Below, in pieces: positions 22,592 to 35,130 of a DNA stretch of 64,000 bases. Numbering within the stretch: position 1 is the first letter of the stretch; the number at the start of each line of letters is the position of its first letter. The DNA is from Galeruca laticollis (lineage: Eukaryota > Arthropoda > Insecta > Coleoptera > Chrysomelidae). The stretch covers positions 139,895,423-139,959,422 of the forward strand of contig OY998181.1 in assembly GCA_963921935.1 (NCBI GenBank). The letters are read 5' to 3'. The position numbers and the translations under genes are program-made. The notes beneath the pieces are model-generated. The model was given only the letters and a program-made list of their open reading frames with translations, made no database searches and had not been told where the DNA came from.

Positions 22592-23060
22592 TGCTAAACC
22601 TTGTATTTAATAGTAGTGAGATAAATGTTCAGTGATTTAAATAATCGCATTTAATATCATTTAAGCACGCCAATCACTTGCGGTTAAACTAATTATTCCT
22701 CATAGGTCCGTTAATATAATTGTCACAATCACAATCATAAGCATAACTACACAGACCTTGAAGTTCCTAACTTTTAACTTTTATGATTATGACGAGATTT
22801 GAAGTGCACATGCGTCGAAACAGACAAGCGACTAGCAATGTTGACAAGGAGGCGTCTTGGTCACAGAATGAATTTTATTGGCAGTTTTGGGAGGTTTTTC
22901 TATGCTTCGTGATTCATTGTGAGCATACTTCGTTGATTTGGCTGTTGGATAACTTTATTTATATGAATTTTATGCTTATAACTGTGACTATTAAAATTGT
23001 ATAAACTCTTTTTAAAATTGTGATTGTGCTTAGGTTTATAATTCTGACTGTGATTATGAT
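22592..23060. other. Non-coding stretch with MITE-like inverted words
   Basis: There is no gene. Words such as gtcacaatcacaatcataag (22718) recur inverted near 23010-23050 (gtgattgtgcttag, gtgattatgattata), suggesting an old hairpin-type MITE of about 340 bases. The match is weak. Confidence 0.35.
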
Positions 23061-23400
23061 TATAACTATTAGTCCAATTAAAAACAACGAAAGCGAACTG
23101 ATTTTTGCTGAGGCGATGTGATGCATGAATTACTATAGCTTCTTATCTCAGGAATTCACATCTGAACAAATTTTTGAGATTCACCCTCGGGAAGGGGTTG
23201 AAAATCATTATAAAATAATAAAAATCGCTATATATTGGGAATTAAAAGAATTCTGATGAAAAGTTTTAGATAAAAGTTGTAGAGAAAAGAATTTTGCTTC
23301 TGAAACGTTAAATCAATTTTCTTCTATGAACAACAGAAGTGTCATTAAAATGATTTGAAATTTTTGCGCCTCTATCCTGAAACTGATCTATGGCGTATTT
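23061..23400 (+). repeat. Left arm of a 330 bp inverted repeat pair
   Basis: It starts gtccaattaaaaacaacg and runs through gaattcacatctgaacaaat and gaattctgatgaaaagtttt to about 23400. The reverse complement lies at 26570-26905. The arms are about 3.2 kb apart. They could be TIRs of a decayed element or two insertions of one repeat family. Confidence 0.75.
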
Positions 23401-24480
23401 ACCTCTGTTTCATATTCGCATGTGTTGATCAGATTGCCATGATGCCAGACTTCCTTTCTGTCCTGAGAAATAATCGTCTTTTCATTTCCATTTGTGAAGT
23501 TATTTTTAATTAATAAATGAAAATTATTGATATAAATCGGATGTAAGTTAAGTTGATGACTTTGTTTTTGTTTGTAAACCAGTGATTGTATGTTACAAAT
23601 AATAATTGTGTTTTCATTATTTTGGAAACATTATGCCTTGTTTTATTTTTGAGTTCATAACATAAACCTATGGACAGTTTATTATAAACACAAATGTTCA
23701 TGATTTACCGTTTCCCGAGAAATATTTATTGTCAGCGTTACTAAAAATTGTTTGTGTGATTTTGTGATTAGTATGTTATGGGACATTTCTTTTACCAATA
23801 TAAAAACTTAATGTACATAATAACTCGGTTTTAGTGCTATCAGTCTGTTCTTGTGTCGAGTGGAAGATGGTAATGCAATGGGAACAGGGATGCATGTTTG
23901 TTTATGTTTGTGAGTTTTCGACGATAAATAAAAACTGTAGATATAGACAAACAGTCTGTTATTAGTATCTGTCGAAATAAGTTAATTTCATGAATTATTA
24001 GTACTTTTATCTAACTGTGTGGTGGTTATTGTAAAATTAAGTATTATGATTAAGATCGTTGTGAAGAGTTTGAAGTGTGTAAGTAAACACAATGAACACT
24101 TCTTCAGAATACTGGGGCGCTATTTCCGCTGAAAATATAATAAATAATAATTCATTCAATGTAAAAAATAGCACTATATCTACCTAAATAATTTTGGGTT
24201 TTAACTATCTGCTCCTTTAGTAGTAATTCTAAATTTTTGTCATCACTACTTTCTATGGACGATATTATGTCACTTATCTCACTAAAATTTTCGTCGCTCA
24301 TACTTAACGATTTATTAAAAGATATTTCAAAACACTCAAGTAGAAACAGATTTTCAGTTGGGGATTTATAAGCTATTTACTATTTAGCACTTTTGCGGGT
24401 ACGGGGTTAAAGATTATATTTTTAAAGAAACAGTAATGCGCATGCCCCAAACAAATTGCTAGAGAATAATCCACAAACCA
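23401..24480. other. AT-rich non-coding stretch
   Basis: I recognise no protein motif, repeat pair or RNA gene here. Confidence 0.5.
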
Positions 24481-24637
24481 TTCTGATATTTTACAAACAG
24501 GTTTGAAAATCAGTTGGAACAGAAAACTAATCGTTTACTAACTGTCAGAAACTCTGGTTGGAGCACATTTGAGTTAGTACGCAGAATCCTGACTGTAAGA
24601 AACTGTTTCTGACGCAGGTTGGAACAAACCTAATATG
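24481..24637. repeat. Partial MITE related to the one at 58973
   Basis: It ends gaacaaacctaat and contains cagaatcctgactg, both found at the end of the palindromic MITE at 58973-59224 (gagaacaaacctaat and its inverted caggattctgcg). The opposite end is not clear, so this is probably a half copy. Confidence 0.4.
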
Positions 24638-25050
24638 ATCAATCAACCTGTATGACTGTACAACAATTTTAATCTGAATTCTTTTATATAATGGTTTGGT
24701 CTTCATCCAAAATGGGATACACTGTATGTTTACAATTGACATTTTTTATGGCAAAAGAGGACCAGCTACCCGGTCGATGTTTACAATCAATCAATTTACA
24801 AAATTTAATAAATGAAATTAATTGTCTCGACCCTTACTTCGTGGAATCTACTCGTTTTACTGTTTTAGATGAAACTTACTGTTTCTAGATAATTCCACAA
24901 TATATTAAAAACTCTAATAAAATTGACAATTGTTTCGATATATTCGATATCGTCAGAATGACAGAAGTTACATTTCATTCGATGCCTATCTGATGTTTAA
25001 TAATTATTTTGGCTAGACCAAGAAATTACCTACCTAGTGATTGACTTAAT

Positions 25051-25184
25051 ATATGTTAATAGGAAAAAGAAGAAGATATGATATTACAAATAATAAAGCT
25101 TAGATATTATTAGCCCTATGGATAATAATATCTAAGCTTTAATATTTGTAATATCATATCTTCTTCTTTTTTCTATTAACATAT
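25051..25184. repeat. Palindrome with 62 bp arms
   Basis: Bases 25051-25112 and 25122-25184 are inverted copies with about two mismatches around the loop gccctatgg. Both arms are the end of R (agaagaagatatgatattac). Confidence 0.85.
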
Positions 25185-25187
25185 ATT

Positions 25188-25353
25188 AATAGTGTTTTAA
25201 ATGAAACTCACGGTTTCTAGTTAATTCCACAATATAATAAAAGTTATTGAAAATTCTAAAAAATTGACAATTGTCGATTTTTTAGAATTTTCAATAACTT
25301 TTATTATATTGTGGAATTAACTAGAAACCGTGAGTTTCATTTAAAACACTATT
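25188..25353. repeat. 166 bp near-perfect palindrome
   Basis: The arms 25188-25264 and 25277-25353 are exact complements over 77 bases. The 12-base centre, tgacaattgtcg, is itself self-complementary except for one T/G pair. It consists of R sequence (gtttctagttaattccac). It starts three bases after the palindrome at 25051-25184 ends. Confidence 0.92.
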
Positions 25354-25744
25354 ATGAGCAGATTCCACGAAGTAAGGGTCGAGACAGTTAATAACATATA
25401 TTAAGTCAATCACTAAGAATGTCACTTCTTGGTCTAGCCAAAATAATTATTAAACATCAGATAGGCATCGAATTAAATGTACCTTCTGTCATTCTGACGA
25501 TGATATTTTATATCGAAACAATTGTCAATTTTCTTACAGTTTTTAAAAGTATTTAATATATTGTGGAATTATTTAGAAACAGTAAATTTCATCTAAAACA
25601 GTAAAATTTAATAAAGTTCGCACGTGGACGATTTTACGTTGTCAAAAACCCCCTTACTTCAAACGTTTTGATGTCATTCCACTATAATATTGCAAGGTAG
25701 TACCTCTTCTGAATTTATAGTAGATTTTTTATGGTTGTATTTGT

Positions 25745-25992
25745 ATAGGTTTCCTGTGGCTGCACAACCAACTGTAGCAACAGTCGCTGCAAATGTAAGA
25801 AATCTGGCATCTCATGTTCAAGATATTGTAAAAATTGCAGCGGTATTAGCTGTATAAATATCCAACAAGTAAGAATAGATTCTTCCGACAATAATGACGT
25901 CGACAGCTAGGATGAGCCAGATTTTCAAGAAAATCAAGAGGACACACAGAGTGATATTGAAAATAGCGAAAAAATCTCAAAACATTTATAAT
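25745..25992 (+). pseudogene. Cysteine-rich CXC-like domain fragment
   Basis: One frame reads SCGCTTNCSNSRCKC, then KSGISCSRYCKNCSGISC, followed by an acidic tail with one stop. The spacing of CxC and CxxC pairs recalls tesmin/TSO1-like CXC motifs that occur at the C-terminus of some transposon proteins. A splice acceptor-like tag precedes it (ttgtatag at 25748). No other part of the protein is nearby. It may belong to a lost transposon or a host exon; the function is unknown. Confidence 0.45.
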
Positions 25993-26569
25993 TAAAAATA
26001 CCACTGGAACTTTTCCACAGAACAAAAGCAATTTACAATTAAATAGATAAAATGCATCACATTTATCTTTAAATTGTACTTAACCTTCACATAATGTGTC
26101 CAATGTTTATTGTGATGAGTTTAACTTATATTAAAAAATGTATTCTTTATATTTTTATGTTTTGCAAATCTGTTATGATGATTGTGGTATATTAACAAAT
26201 ATCCTTGTATATATAAATATTTAACTGTTTATTGAACAAAGACCAAAAAAGTGGTTTATCATAAAAATTCTTCTAAAATATAGGAAATATTGTCATGTTA
26301 AAGGAAATAACAATTGTACACATGTTTGTACTATTACTTTATTTAATTTTGCATTACTATCAAATATTTGTAGTAGATATTTATTATCAATTATTACAAT
26401 TACTCGTATTTTTTCTACTCATTATACACTTCATAATATAATAATACATGTCGAAAATATGAATATTAACCAACTCCTGATATTATGTCTGTATTACTTT
26501 TTCATGCACACTCCCAACACCGCTAATCACATCATTACTGCGAGGCATATGTCAAGGCTGGAAGCGTAA
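25993..26569. other. AT-rich non-coding stretch
   Basis: Nothing recognisable was found. Confidence 0.5.
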
Positions 26570-26905
26570 CCACCAGCGATAGATTAGAGGGTTGAAAATT
26601 GTTACAAACTTTAATAATATTTAACGGCATTCCTGTTATTGATAGAAGAAAATTGATCTAACGTTTCAAAAGCAGAATTTTTTTCTCTACAACTTTTATC
26701 TAAAAATTTTCATCAGAATTCTTTTAATTCTCAATATATAGCGATTTTTTTATTTTATAATGATTTTCAACCCCTTCCCGGGGGTGAATCTCAAAAATTT
26801 GTTCAGATCTGAATTCCTGAGATAAAAAGCTATAGTAATTCATACATCACATCACCTCAGCAAAAATCAGTTCACTTTCGTTGTTTTTAATTGGACTATA
26901 TCTAA
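26570..26905 (-). repeat. Right arm of the 330 bp inverted repeat pair
   Basis: This is the reverse complement of 23061-23400, sharing for example the aaaaattttcatcagaattc block and ending cgttgtttttaattggac. Small indels separate the arms. Confidence 0.75.
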
Positions 26906-27654
26906 ATGTTGTATAAACCCGCCTTTAATGTTTTGAGGGGTTCTTTGAAAGAAAAATGCGTTGTGGTCAGCACAAGACTTCACACACGATGAATGTCAAC
27001 TTTTTGACAGTCATGTGATACACTAAATAAAAAACTATTGATTTGGTTTGAAATAGTTGAATAAATCTCACTAAACTACATATTTGATATATTTTTTTTG
27101 CTTTAGGGTTGGACCCACGTATGTAGTTGGCTGCAACACTAAAAAAATGAACTTTACATGTTTTGAAAAAATGTTTGAAGTAAAAGTTGTTCAAAATTTA
27201 ATTATTTCCAAGTATTATTTGAAAAATTTTCCATTTTATAATTTGGATGCCTATAATTAAGAAAAACTGCAGATGTGCCACGACCAAAAATGTATGTCAT
27301 ATGGACGCACTGACATCATACTCAAACTTGGTCAGTCATCTTAAATAGTTATGAAACAGATATTTCCACAAAAATCCCGACTTTCTTTTTGCGCTATTAC
27401 AATACTTCCTTTTCTGACATTGGGTGTTCGGAAGTAAAAAATCGATTTCATTTACAAACATAATTTCAGTGGCAGCATAACCTCCTGCCATGTTCGGATG
27501 AGATCATGGTTTTATAAGCCATCTTAAAAGTATTATACTAGGAGTTACTGCAATTTACTGTGTCGTCAACTAGCAACACCTGGTAGCAAAATATTTGAGT
27601 GATAGATTGCACAAATCGCTACAATTTGTGATTAAGAGTTAAAAAAATAAGAAG
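26906..27654. other. AT-rich non-coding stretch
   Basis: The open frame at 26967-27194 has no recognisable motif. I see no other feature. Confidence 0.45.
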
Positions 27655-28300
27655 CAAAGCGTTGAATCCACGTTTATTTGCACAATTGTTTGACGAAAAG
27701 GAAGAGAACTTCCAAAAATTACTCGTACATATTAAAGGTGAATGTTTTAGCAATACTCTACTGACTTTTCAAATCAGTTTTAGAATTTCTTGAAAATATT
27801 CAGTTTTAAAAGAAACCTCATCATATTTGACAGATTTGTTCAAAACTTGTAGTAACAAGGGGACAGCCTAAATTTAATAAAAGCAAAGAGTATAATTTCA
27901 GTTGTTCTTGGAAAATTGAAATTTGTGAACCAAAATGTTAGTTGGAGCGAATTCTCCCAGTTTCCAAACTTGTCACAGGTAGAATGTCTTGAGGGGGATA
28001 TTCAGACATGTTTAAATATAAATTCCCTACTTGATGACTTCAAAAGTAGATTTGACGATGGAAATACCCCCATGGATCAAAATTCCATTTGGTGAAATGC
28101 TATTACAAGAGTAGGTATTCGAGTTTAGCACCAATGAATTGCTGAAGGTGAAATTCAAAAAAGGCTATCAAGCATTTCAGTTGCAGGCAGAAATACCTGA
28201 AAAATATCTTTGTATATGGGAAATTACGAGAAAACTTTTGATAGCGTTTCACTGTAGTCATAATATTTTAATAAATAGAATGCAAGAAAATATACATAAT
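27655..28300 (+). pseudogene. GTF2IRD2-like hAT transposase C-terminal relic
   Basis: In shifting frames this reads PRLFAQLFDEKEENFQKLL, later GEMLLQE and STNELLKVKFKK, then a WEITRKLLIAF-like end that matches the C-terminal dimerisation region of GTF2IRD2/EPM2AIP1-type hAT transposases. Its family matches the N-terminal stub at 433. No TIR is visible, and it is heavily mutated. Confidence 0.5.
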
Positions 28301-30934
28301 TCTTTCTTGTATTTTTACCACAGTGAATTTACGGTTGGAGCTCTGCTACAAAGCAAATTTATTTAAGATTCACATTTTTTTACTAATTTTGGGAATGATT
28401 TGAATTCAAGGTGGAAATTCTGTAGATTCCTGATTAGTCAGATCACAGCTGGTTTTACACAGCACTTTTGAGTGGAGTAAGGTAACAGGAGGGGAGCACA
28501 GCATTCCGTGTCTCTCGATTACAGATTTCTGTTTATACCCAGAGATATATTCTTCTGATACTGTAGAGTGCTGCTATGCATGTAGCTGGCAAAAGAATAT
28601 ATATTAGTACTGTTCCTTCATTTAAGTTTTAAAATCATTTATTTATATATGTGTAATACTTTTGGAATACTCAGTATTGTATATGAGATCTAAATGATTG
28701 AATGACCCAGTATATGTCAAATTTGGAATTATTTAATTTTAGATGACATTTATATAGAATATATTCAATAATAGATAAGGCATGTCATAATATAATTTAA
28801 AAAATTAGTTAAAATTAAAAACAGAGGTCACTGTAGGCATTTAGGAAGAATAAAAGAAAACAAATCTCTTTGTAGATAGAAATTATTAAAAAAACAATAG
28901 ATCAGAAAACAAATTGTTTTTGAAAAAGAGAAAAGTTGTAACTACAATATATTGTTTTTTTGTTGATTGGGAAAAAATTAAATTGAATTTGAGATCCCCT
29001 ACAGATATCATATTTAAGATTGAATAGTGTAATCAATAGTTATAAAGTTTCATTCGATACCCATTGTAAATTCTGTGTGTGTGTGTGTGTTTTGGAAAAT
29101 TTAATATTTGTGAAAAAAGTGAAAGATCCAGAATTCTAAATTGTATTTAGAATAGTACAAGTTTGTTGTTCCTCTCCAGAGTACTGGTAAGTCCGTTCCA
29201 ATTCCTTGATAATTAAATAATGCATTATTTCTCGAAAACATCAGGCCTTTGACAAAATTAAGACAGATGCATCTAAGTTTAAAAAAATGTAAATTTGAAT
29301 TCAAGTTAAAAACTGAATATGTATTGAAAAATTAAATAATTCGAAGAATTTATTAAAACATTTTAAGACTTTGATTGGGTATTTGACATTTACAGAGTCA
29401 AGTGACAATTCAAAATTTTGGAATATTTAGAGAAATTCATAAACTTTTGTAAATAGATATTAGGTATTTTACCTCGTAAGTTATTTAATTTTAATTTGTA
29501 TTTGGGTTGATAAAAATGGAAAACTAAAATTTGATTTTGTGATTTGATAATTGTAGATAAACTTTGAATTTTAACTTACATTAGAAGTTGTTTATAATAT
29601 TTGGAAACATTTATAGAGATCAAATTTACTTAACTCAATATTTTTTTAACAGTGACATTTGATTGATTATTGATGACAGGCTATTCATTGAAATATATTA
29701 AATGGCAGAAAGCAATTAAATAGCCTATATAATCTTGAACAAACAGTCACATTATATTACTGGGTAGATAAAACAGAACAAAATTAACAATTTATATTGA
29801 AATTGAAAAATACTTTAAAATTATAAAAAAAATGATTTTGATAACGAATTGATCCCACCTTGAGATAAGAGTAATAATAATTCACAATAAATAAATTCAT
29901 CTTTCGTTATCAAAAAAAATTATTTTGCTAGCCGGAAATTATTTGACAATACGTGTCAATTTGAAGTACATAAAAATACGGTGCTTAAGCCATATGCACA
30001 AGTATACTGGTAAGATCAAGAACATGAGAGTATATAGAATACAGCAATTTGATGGACAAAGATTATTTGTAATAGTTACATTAGAAGTTATGTTTCTGAA
30101 TAACTATATTTTTGTGAAGTCATTAGAAAAGTTGCTTTGTTATCCAATATTATATTTAAAAGTAATATTCGTACTAGTATTTGAAAAAAAAACTATTTTT
30201 TGGATCAAATATAAAATTTCCAATTTATAATCTCATCAATTATTATATTAATAATTGGTTGATAGACACTACCTTTTAATAGTATTTCACAACAAACTGT
30301 AAATATTAAAAGACATAGTAAGAAAATGACATGTTGGATCATGTGATGGGGATAAATCATTTACTACCCATGATACTTATTCATACCCTAATTTTAATAC
30401 AGTTTATTCTTCAACACATACTCACCATTTATCGCTTTATGATAGGCTAGAGCATTTTCCATATTATCCTAGCACAAGGCAGGATTTCCTCATATTTCGT
30501 CATCTTTTCTCATCTACCCTTTCATCTGACTAATGCCTTCCAAAACCACAATCAATTCCGGCATGTATATTTGTCTAAAAATTATTGGAAATAATTAGTT
30601 TATTTGAAAACGCATTATAGCACAGTTTTTATGGCAAAGACCTATATACAGGATTGTTCAAAGCGGAAAAAAAAGTAAATATTAATACCTTCACTAGATA
30701 TTAGGTTAGGACATTTCCTTAAAATTTAATAATAAATATCACACAACACACAACCAAATTTATACGGAAAAAATCTTTTCTCATAAAACACTCATATTTC
30801 ATTTCTAGAATTATGGGGTGATTCTATATAAATTTGTTTGTATTTCTGGTACTTTCTCATATAAACTTATTATAATTAATATTAATATAGTTACATACCT
30901 AAATAAATGAATTGTTATCTCCTGATAAGGAGTC
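28301..30934. other. Long AT-rich stretch without genes
   Basis: The only distinct element is a (TG)9 run at 29074-29091. A 101-codon frame at 29925-30230 has low-complexity hydrophobic composition and no family resemblance, so I do not call it a gene. Confidence 0.5.
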
Positions 30935-31215
30935 ATCATAAAACATCTTGAAGTTTAAATGTTGTATTGTTTCTTGCAACATATCCCTTCATTCGAACCC
31001 AGATTGGTTGTTAAGTTCACAGTGATAAGGTGGTAACTGCAACAGTTTAACTTCATGTTCTTTTGCAATTTCAACTACACTATACTTCTTAAATTTTGGT
31101 GAATGTTGTTTACATAATTCCAATAGCTCTTTTCTGAGTAACCACTATTCTGCCACTATTTCTTTGATTATAAGCCGATCTGAGAGTTTTGGTTTTTGCC
31201 ATTTAGTATTAGATA
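30935..31215 (-). pseudogene. DDE transposase C-terminal fragment
   Basis: Read on the minus strand: LSDRLIIKEIVAE, KKYSVVEIAKEHEVKLLQL, PPYHCELNNQSGFE and a downstream DMLQET segment. PPYHCELNPIE-type motifs mark the last catalytic block of a Tc1/IS630-like DDE transposase family common in insects. The catalytic Glu region is altered (NNQSGFE), there are stops, and no other domain remains. Confidence 0.5.
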
Positions 31216-31650
31216 ACGGTTCCTTTAATCTTGAATGTTTTTCTGAAAAATTATTACTGTTACCCATACATGCCAGGACAAACAATAAATAATTGAAGTC
31301 TGCTCATTGCCTACTACATACAAAGGTTGGATTGGGTACTGGGGTATACAAAGCAATGATTGATTAATGTCATGGCTTACTGCGATGATGAAAAATTTTG
31401 ATAAACCATCTGTTTTACAATGTTCGAAAGTAGGTTTTTTTTAATATATTTCAACAAGAAATGAATATTTTTGAAAAATATGCTTTTTTAAATTCATGTT
31501 TTATAGCATTGGATAAATATTCCTGAAAAAATTGCTTTAGCTATAAATAATATCATTTAAGTTGCATCATTGACTGCTAAAAAATTGAGAAACAAAAAAC
31601 TGTGAATAAATTACTCTCCTGATCACAATATAAAAAGACAAAAGCTTAAG
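31216..31650. other. Non-coding stretch
   Basis: No gene, repeat or structure is recognised. Confidence 0.4.
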
Positions 31651-32086
31651 ATGGCGGGAGAGACAGAATCGCTTTCAAATGCTGTTAATTTAATTTGTAA
31701 TTATTGCAGTAGGAGAAAAGCTGTGAAATGTGCTTTATGTGAATCAGTTTTCCATACCAGTTGTTCATCATGAAAAATATGTTGTGATAATCAAGTTTTA
31801 AGACAAGAAAAAAAATACAGAAGGAGACAATGTCAATTTAAGTCCTAATATCGACATCATAAATCAGATAGCCAACAGAACGAAATTTATGTAGATGTAA
31901 ATAAACGATTACTTGAAAATGACTATTTGAGAAAATTATTGAGAGAAGCTGAAAGTAAGCAAATACTATTATAAAAATATTAACCTGTTGATAGAAAATA
32001 AAGTTAATAGAAGAAAAACTTCAAACATTAGAAAAAACATCAACACCACAACCATCCATAAATGATAAAAACTATGCAGATTAAAG
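31651..32086 (+). pseudogene. LINE ORF1-like zinc-finger and coiled-coil fragment
   Basis: The frame starts MAGETESL at 31651 and shows CNYCSRRKAVKCALC, then FHTSC, a PHD-like cysteine pattern seen at the start of some insect LINE ORF1 proteins. A stop follows. Shifted frames continue with charged helical sequence (NDYLRKLLREAESK and an EEKLQTLEKT stretch). It is cut at 32086 by the hAT element E2. The assignment is tentative. Confidence 0.4.
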
Positions 32087-32517
32087 CAGGGTTGGGCAAA
32101 ATCTGATTTTTACTAAAAAAAAATCAAAAACCATTGATTTTTCTTTAAAAATCGCGATTTATTTGATTTTTTAAAATTGAATATAAAATTTGAACATTTG
32201 GATTCTTTGAAATTATTGTTAATTGTTTTAATGTATAAGTCTAAAAATTATAATACAATTTGCGGCTCAAAAACTTGTGACAACACATTTGTCGCACTTC
32301 CTGCAAGAAAATTCTTGTCGAGATTTGTTTTCCTTCTGTCCTATACACTCACTATACAGTGCCGAGTGTGGCACGAACGCGTTTGTTGTGCTTTTTGCAA
32401 TATTCCTGTCGAGGCTTGTTTTCCTTCTCAATATATAAATTGACGTTGCCCAACAATTTCACGCATTTCACTAGTTAGGTTAGTTAAGTGAAGTGAAAAC
32501 ATATAAATAAAGTAAAA

Positions 32518-35130
32518 TGAGTGGAAGAAAGGAGGACCCAATATGGCATCAAGACAACAAATCCAAATAAATTGGGGTGTAGGCCTATTTGTAGAAAGTG
32601 CAAGAAAGATATTCAAGGGTTAGTCGAAAGACTTAAAGCACACCACGATGTTTGTAATAATCAAGAGAGGAATTCAGGTAATTAAATTATTAACTTAATT
32701 TTATTTATATTTAATAAAAAAATTTATTATTAACCCGTAAATGATCGTGTGGTTAGATTTTGCCTAACATTTTTTGTTTTTTGTTGATTCTCCAAGCACT
32801 TGATATTTTATTTTTGAGATAATTTAGTGAAAGTTTTGAGACATAAATATTAATTAAAAGTTAAGTAACATAGTGTAATTTTTAATTATATATTCTGAGA
32901 TATTTTGAAATATTTTTTAAATATATATGTATTACATTATATGTAGATACATTTTTAATAAATAACAGAATACAACAGGGTAACAAATGTTTCTATGTGT
33001 TAAAAGACACATTTAAATCAAAGATATTGTCTACAAACACAAAAATTAAAATATACAAGACAGTAATTAGACCAGTCGTACTTTAAGCCACAGAAACCTG
33101 AAATTTAACAAAACACATTAGAAATCTGGGAAAGGAAAATACTACGGAAAATATACGGCCCAATTAAAGAAAATGGAGTATGGAGAATATTAAGAAACTA
33201 CGAAGTTAATCAAAAATTCAATAGCCCAATAATAACAAATGAAATAAGTAAACGATTAAGGTGGGCAGGACATGTACAACGTCTAGGTAATGAAAGGTGT
33301 GTCAAGAAAATACAGGAAACTAAAAGACAAGGACGAAGAGCAAGAAGACGACCGAAAACTAGAATGTTGGATAGTATAGAAGAAGATCTTAAAGAAATTG
33401 GAATAAATGACTGGAAGAACAAAGCAAAAGACCGGAAAGAATGGAAAAGAATAGTAGAAGAAGCAAAGGACAGACTTCAGAGCAGAAACTAAATCACCGA
33501 ATTCACAAACTCCCTACTGATTTAAAGCAGTAGGGTTGGCCAAGTGGCTGGCCACCGCTACCGGAAAAATGAGGCTAGGAGTCCCAATAGGGAGGCTATG
33601 CACCTTAAGGTCCGAAAATCAATGAGAAGAAGAAAATTTTTGAGATAATTTTAAAATTTTGTTGATAGATATTATTTTTAACAAAGATAATATAATTTTT
33701 AAGTATTCATTTATAGATTTTAGGCATATAGGATTGTTTTTAAATGTGAAATCTAACACGTGGCCTTTAATGTAACTTTTTTAATGCGACCTTTCCTAGG
33801 TTAATTAAAGATTATGTTTACTCTTCTATACTTACTTAATTTTCAATTTTTTTAAGCTTAAAAAAATAAATTCTCTATTGAACATTTTCATTTTATTTTA
33901 AAATCAATATTTCAAAACACTGCCCTCGAGAAAAACGGTTGCAGCAAGTCTTTTGGACGAAATCTATGAAGAGGAAAAAGAAAAATGTTTCTCCTCCCTG
34001 TCAGGACAGTCCATAAGTATGTCAATTGATGGGTGGTCAAACATGCACAACAAACCAGTGATATGTGCAACAATAACCACTGAAGATGGACAAGCCCTCC
34101 TATACGAAACTATAGAAACATCAGGAAATCCACATACTTCAGAATATTTAACTCAAATAGTTTGTGACCTGATTTCTTCATGTGAATTAAAATACAAGTG
34201 TACTGTAAAATCTTTTGTGACAGACAATGCCACAAATATGACACTTATGAGAAAAACATTAGAAGAAAAAACAAACACAAAAGTTATAACTTATGGCTGC
34301 TCTGCACATATTTTTAATTTACTGTGCAAGGACTTTCAAGTTAAAGACGTTAAAGAACATGTGGTCCAAATTGTTAAGTATTTTCGAAATAACCATATGG
34401 CTAAAGCTAAATTCAGTCAAGCAGGAGGCAGTGCTTTAGTCCTTGCAAGCGATGTGCGATGGAGTAGCCTTGGCGACTGCTTAGAGATGTATGTCACTCA
34501 GTGGGACATCATATTAAAAATCTGTGAAAAAGGAGATTGATTCCATTATTTACCAGAAAGTTTCAAATATTGCTATTAAACATGCAACGCAAGATTATTT
34601 AAACATTTGAAAACCTATATCAGTTGCTCTTGATACTGTGCAGAGGAAAAATGCTACTATCGCAGTGGAAACATTTACTATATATCTTTGATGAATCTGT
34701 GGAATTACCATTACAAAAAACAACAACAATTTAATAATCGATATAAGTAAGCACTAACATCATATCATTTTATAGCGTTTATGTTGAATCCACAAAAACA
34801 AAATACCAGTTAACACCAGAAGAAAAGAATATAGCTTTAGAAACAACGAGTTATATGAAAACACTGGACTGTTACCTTTAGTAATAAAGTTAAATGCCCG
34901 CAGTGCTCCATTTAAGCAACTTATGTTTTCGGACGAAGTAATAAAAAATGTAAAGGGACTACAATGGTGGTTATCACAAAATGATCTTGAAACAGTTGCC
35001 AATAATAAAACAGTTCCTGTGTGCAACTGCTTCTTCAGCTTCGGTAGAACACGTATTTAGCTCTTTTGGTCTTGTACACTCGGATATTAGAAACAGATTA
35101 GGCATATAAAAAGGAGGAAAACTCGTGTTC
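32518..35130 (+). pseudogene. hAT transposase, E2
   Basis: The start at 32518 leads to a better-preserved BED finger than in E1 (CRPICRKCKKDIQGL, LKAHHDVC), although an 8-base loss upstream breaks the frame. About 360 bases of the linker are deleted just before 33920. The open frame 33953-34540 carries MSIDGWSNMHNKP, SFVTDNATNM, ITYGCSAHIFNLLCKDF and DVRWSSLGDCLE. After shifts, 35020-35110 encodes the hAT dimerisation motif SSASVEHVFSSFGLVHSDI. E1 and E2 are damaged in different places. Confidence 0.75.
32965..33640 (+). pseudogene. LINE 3' tail captured inside hAT E2
   Basis: This is the same LINE C-terminus and 3' UTR at the same internal position as in E1. It is longer here and includes RLRWAGHVQRLGNERC, RRRPKTRMLDSIEEDL and DWKNKAKDRKEWKRI. 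The LINE end is aatgagaagaagaa, followed by hAT sequence shared with E1. Confidence 0.78.

Larger units (their letters stand above)
24814..25612. repeat. Compound locus of inverted R copies
   Basis: R copy c runs forward from 24814 to about 25121. It folds back immediately (25122-25184), then a second near-perfect palindrome (25188-25353) follows, and R continues in reverse to about 25612, with the cgacccttacttcgtgg start near 25385 now internal. At least three R segments in alternating orientation are stacked here. Confidence 0.8.

Noticed and set aside
29925..30230. 101-codon plus-strand frame
   Set aside because: Hydrophobic, low-complexity composition in AT-rich sequence, no motif and no conserved copy.
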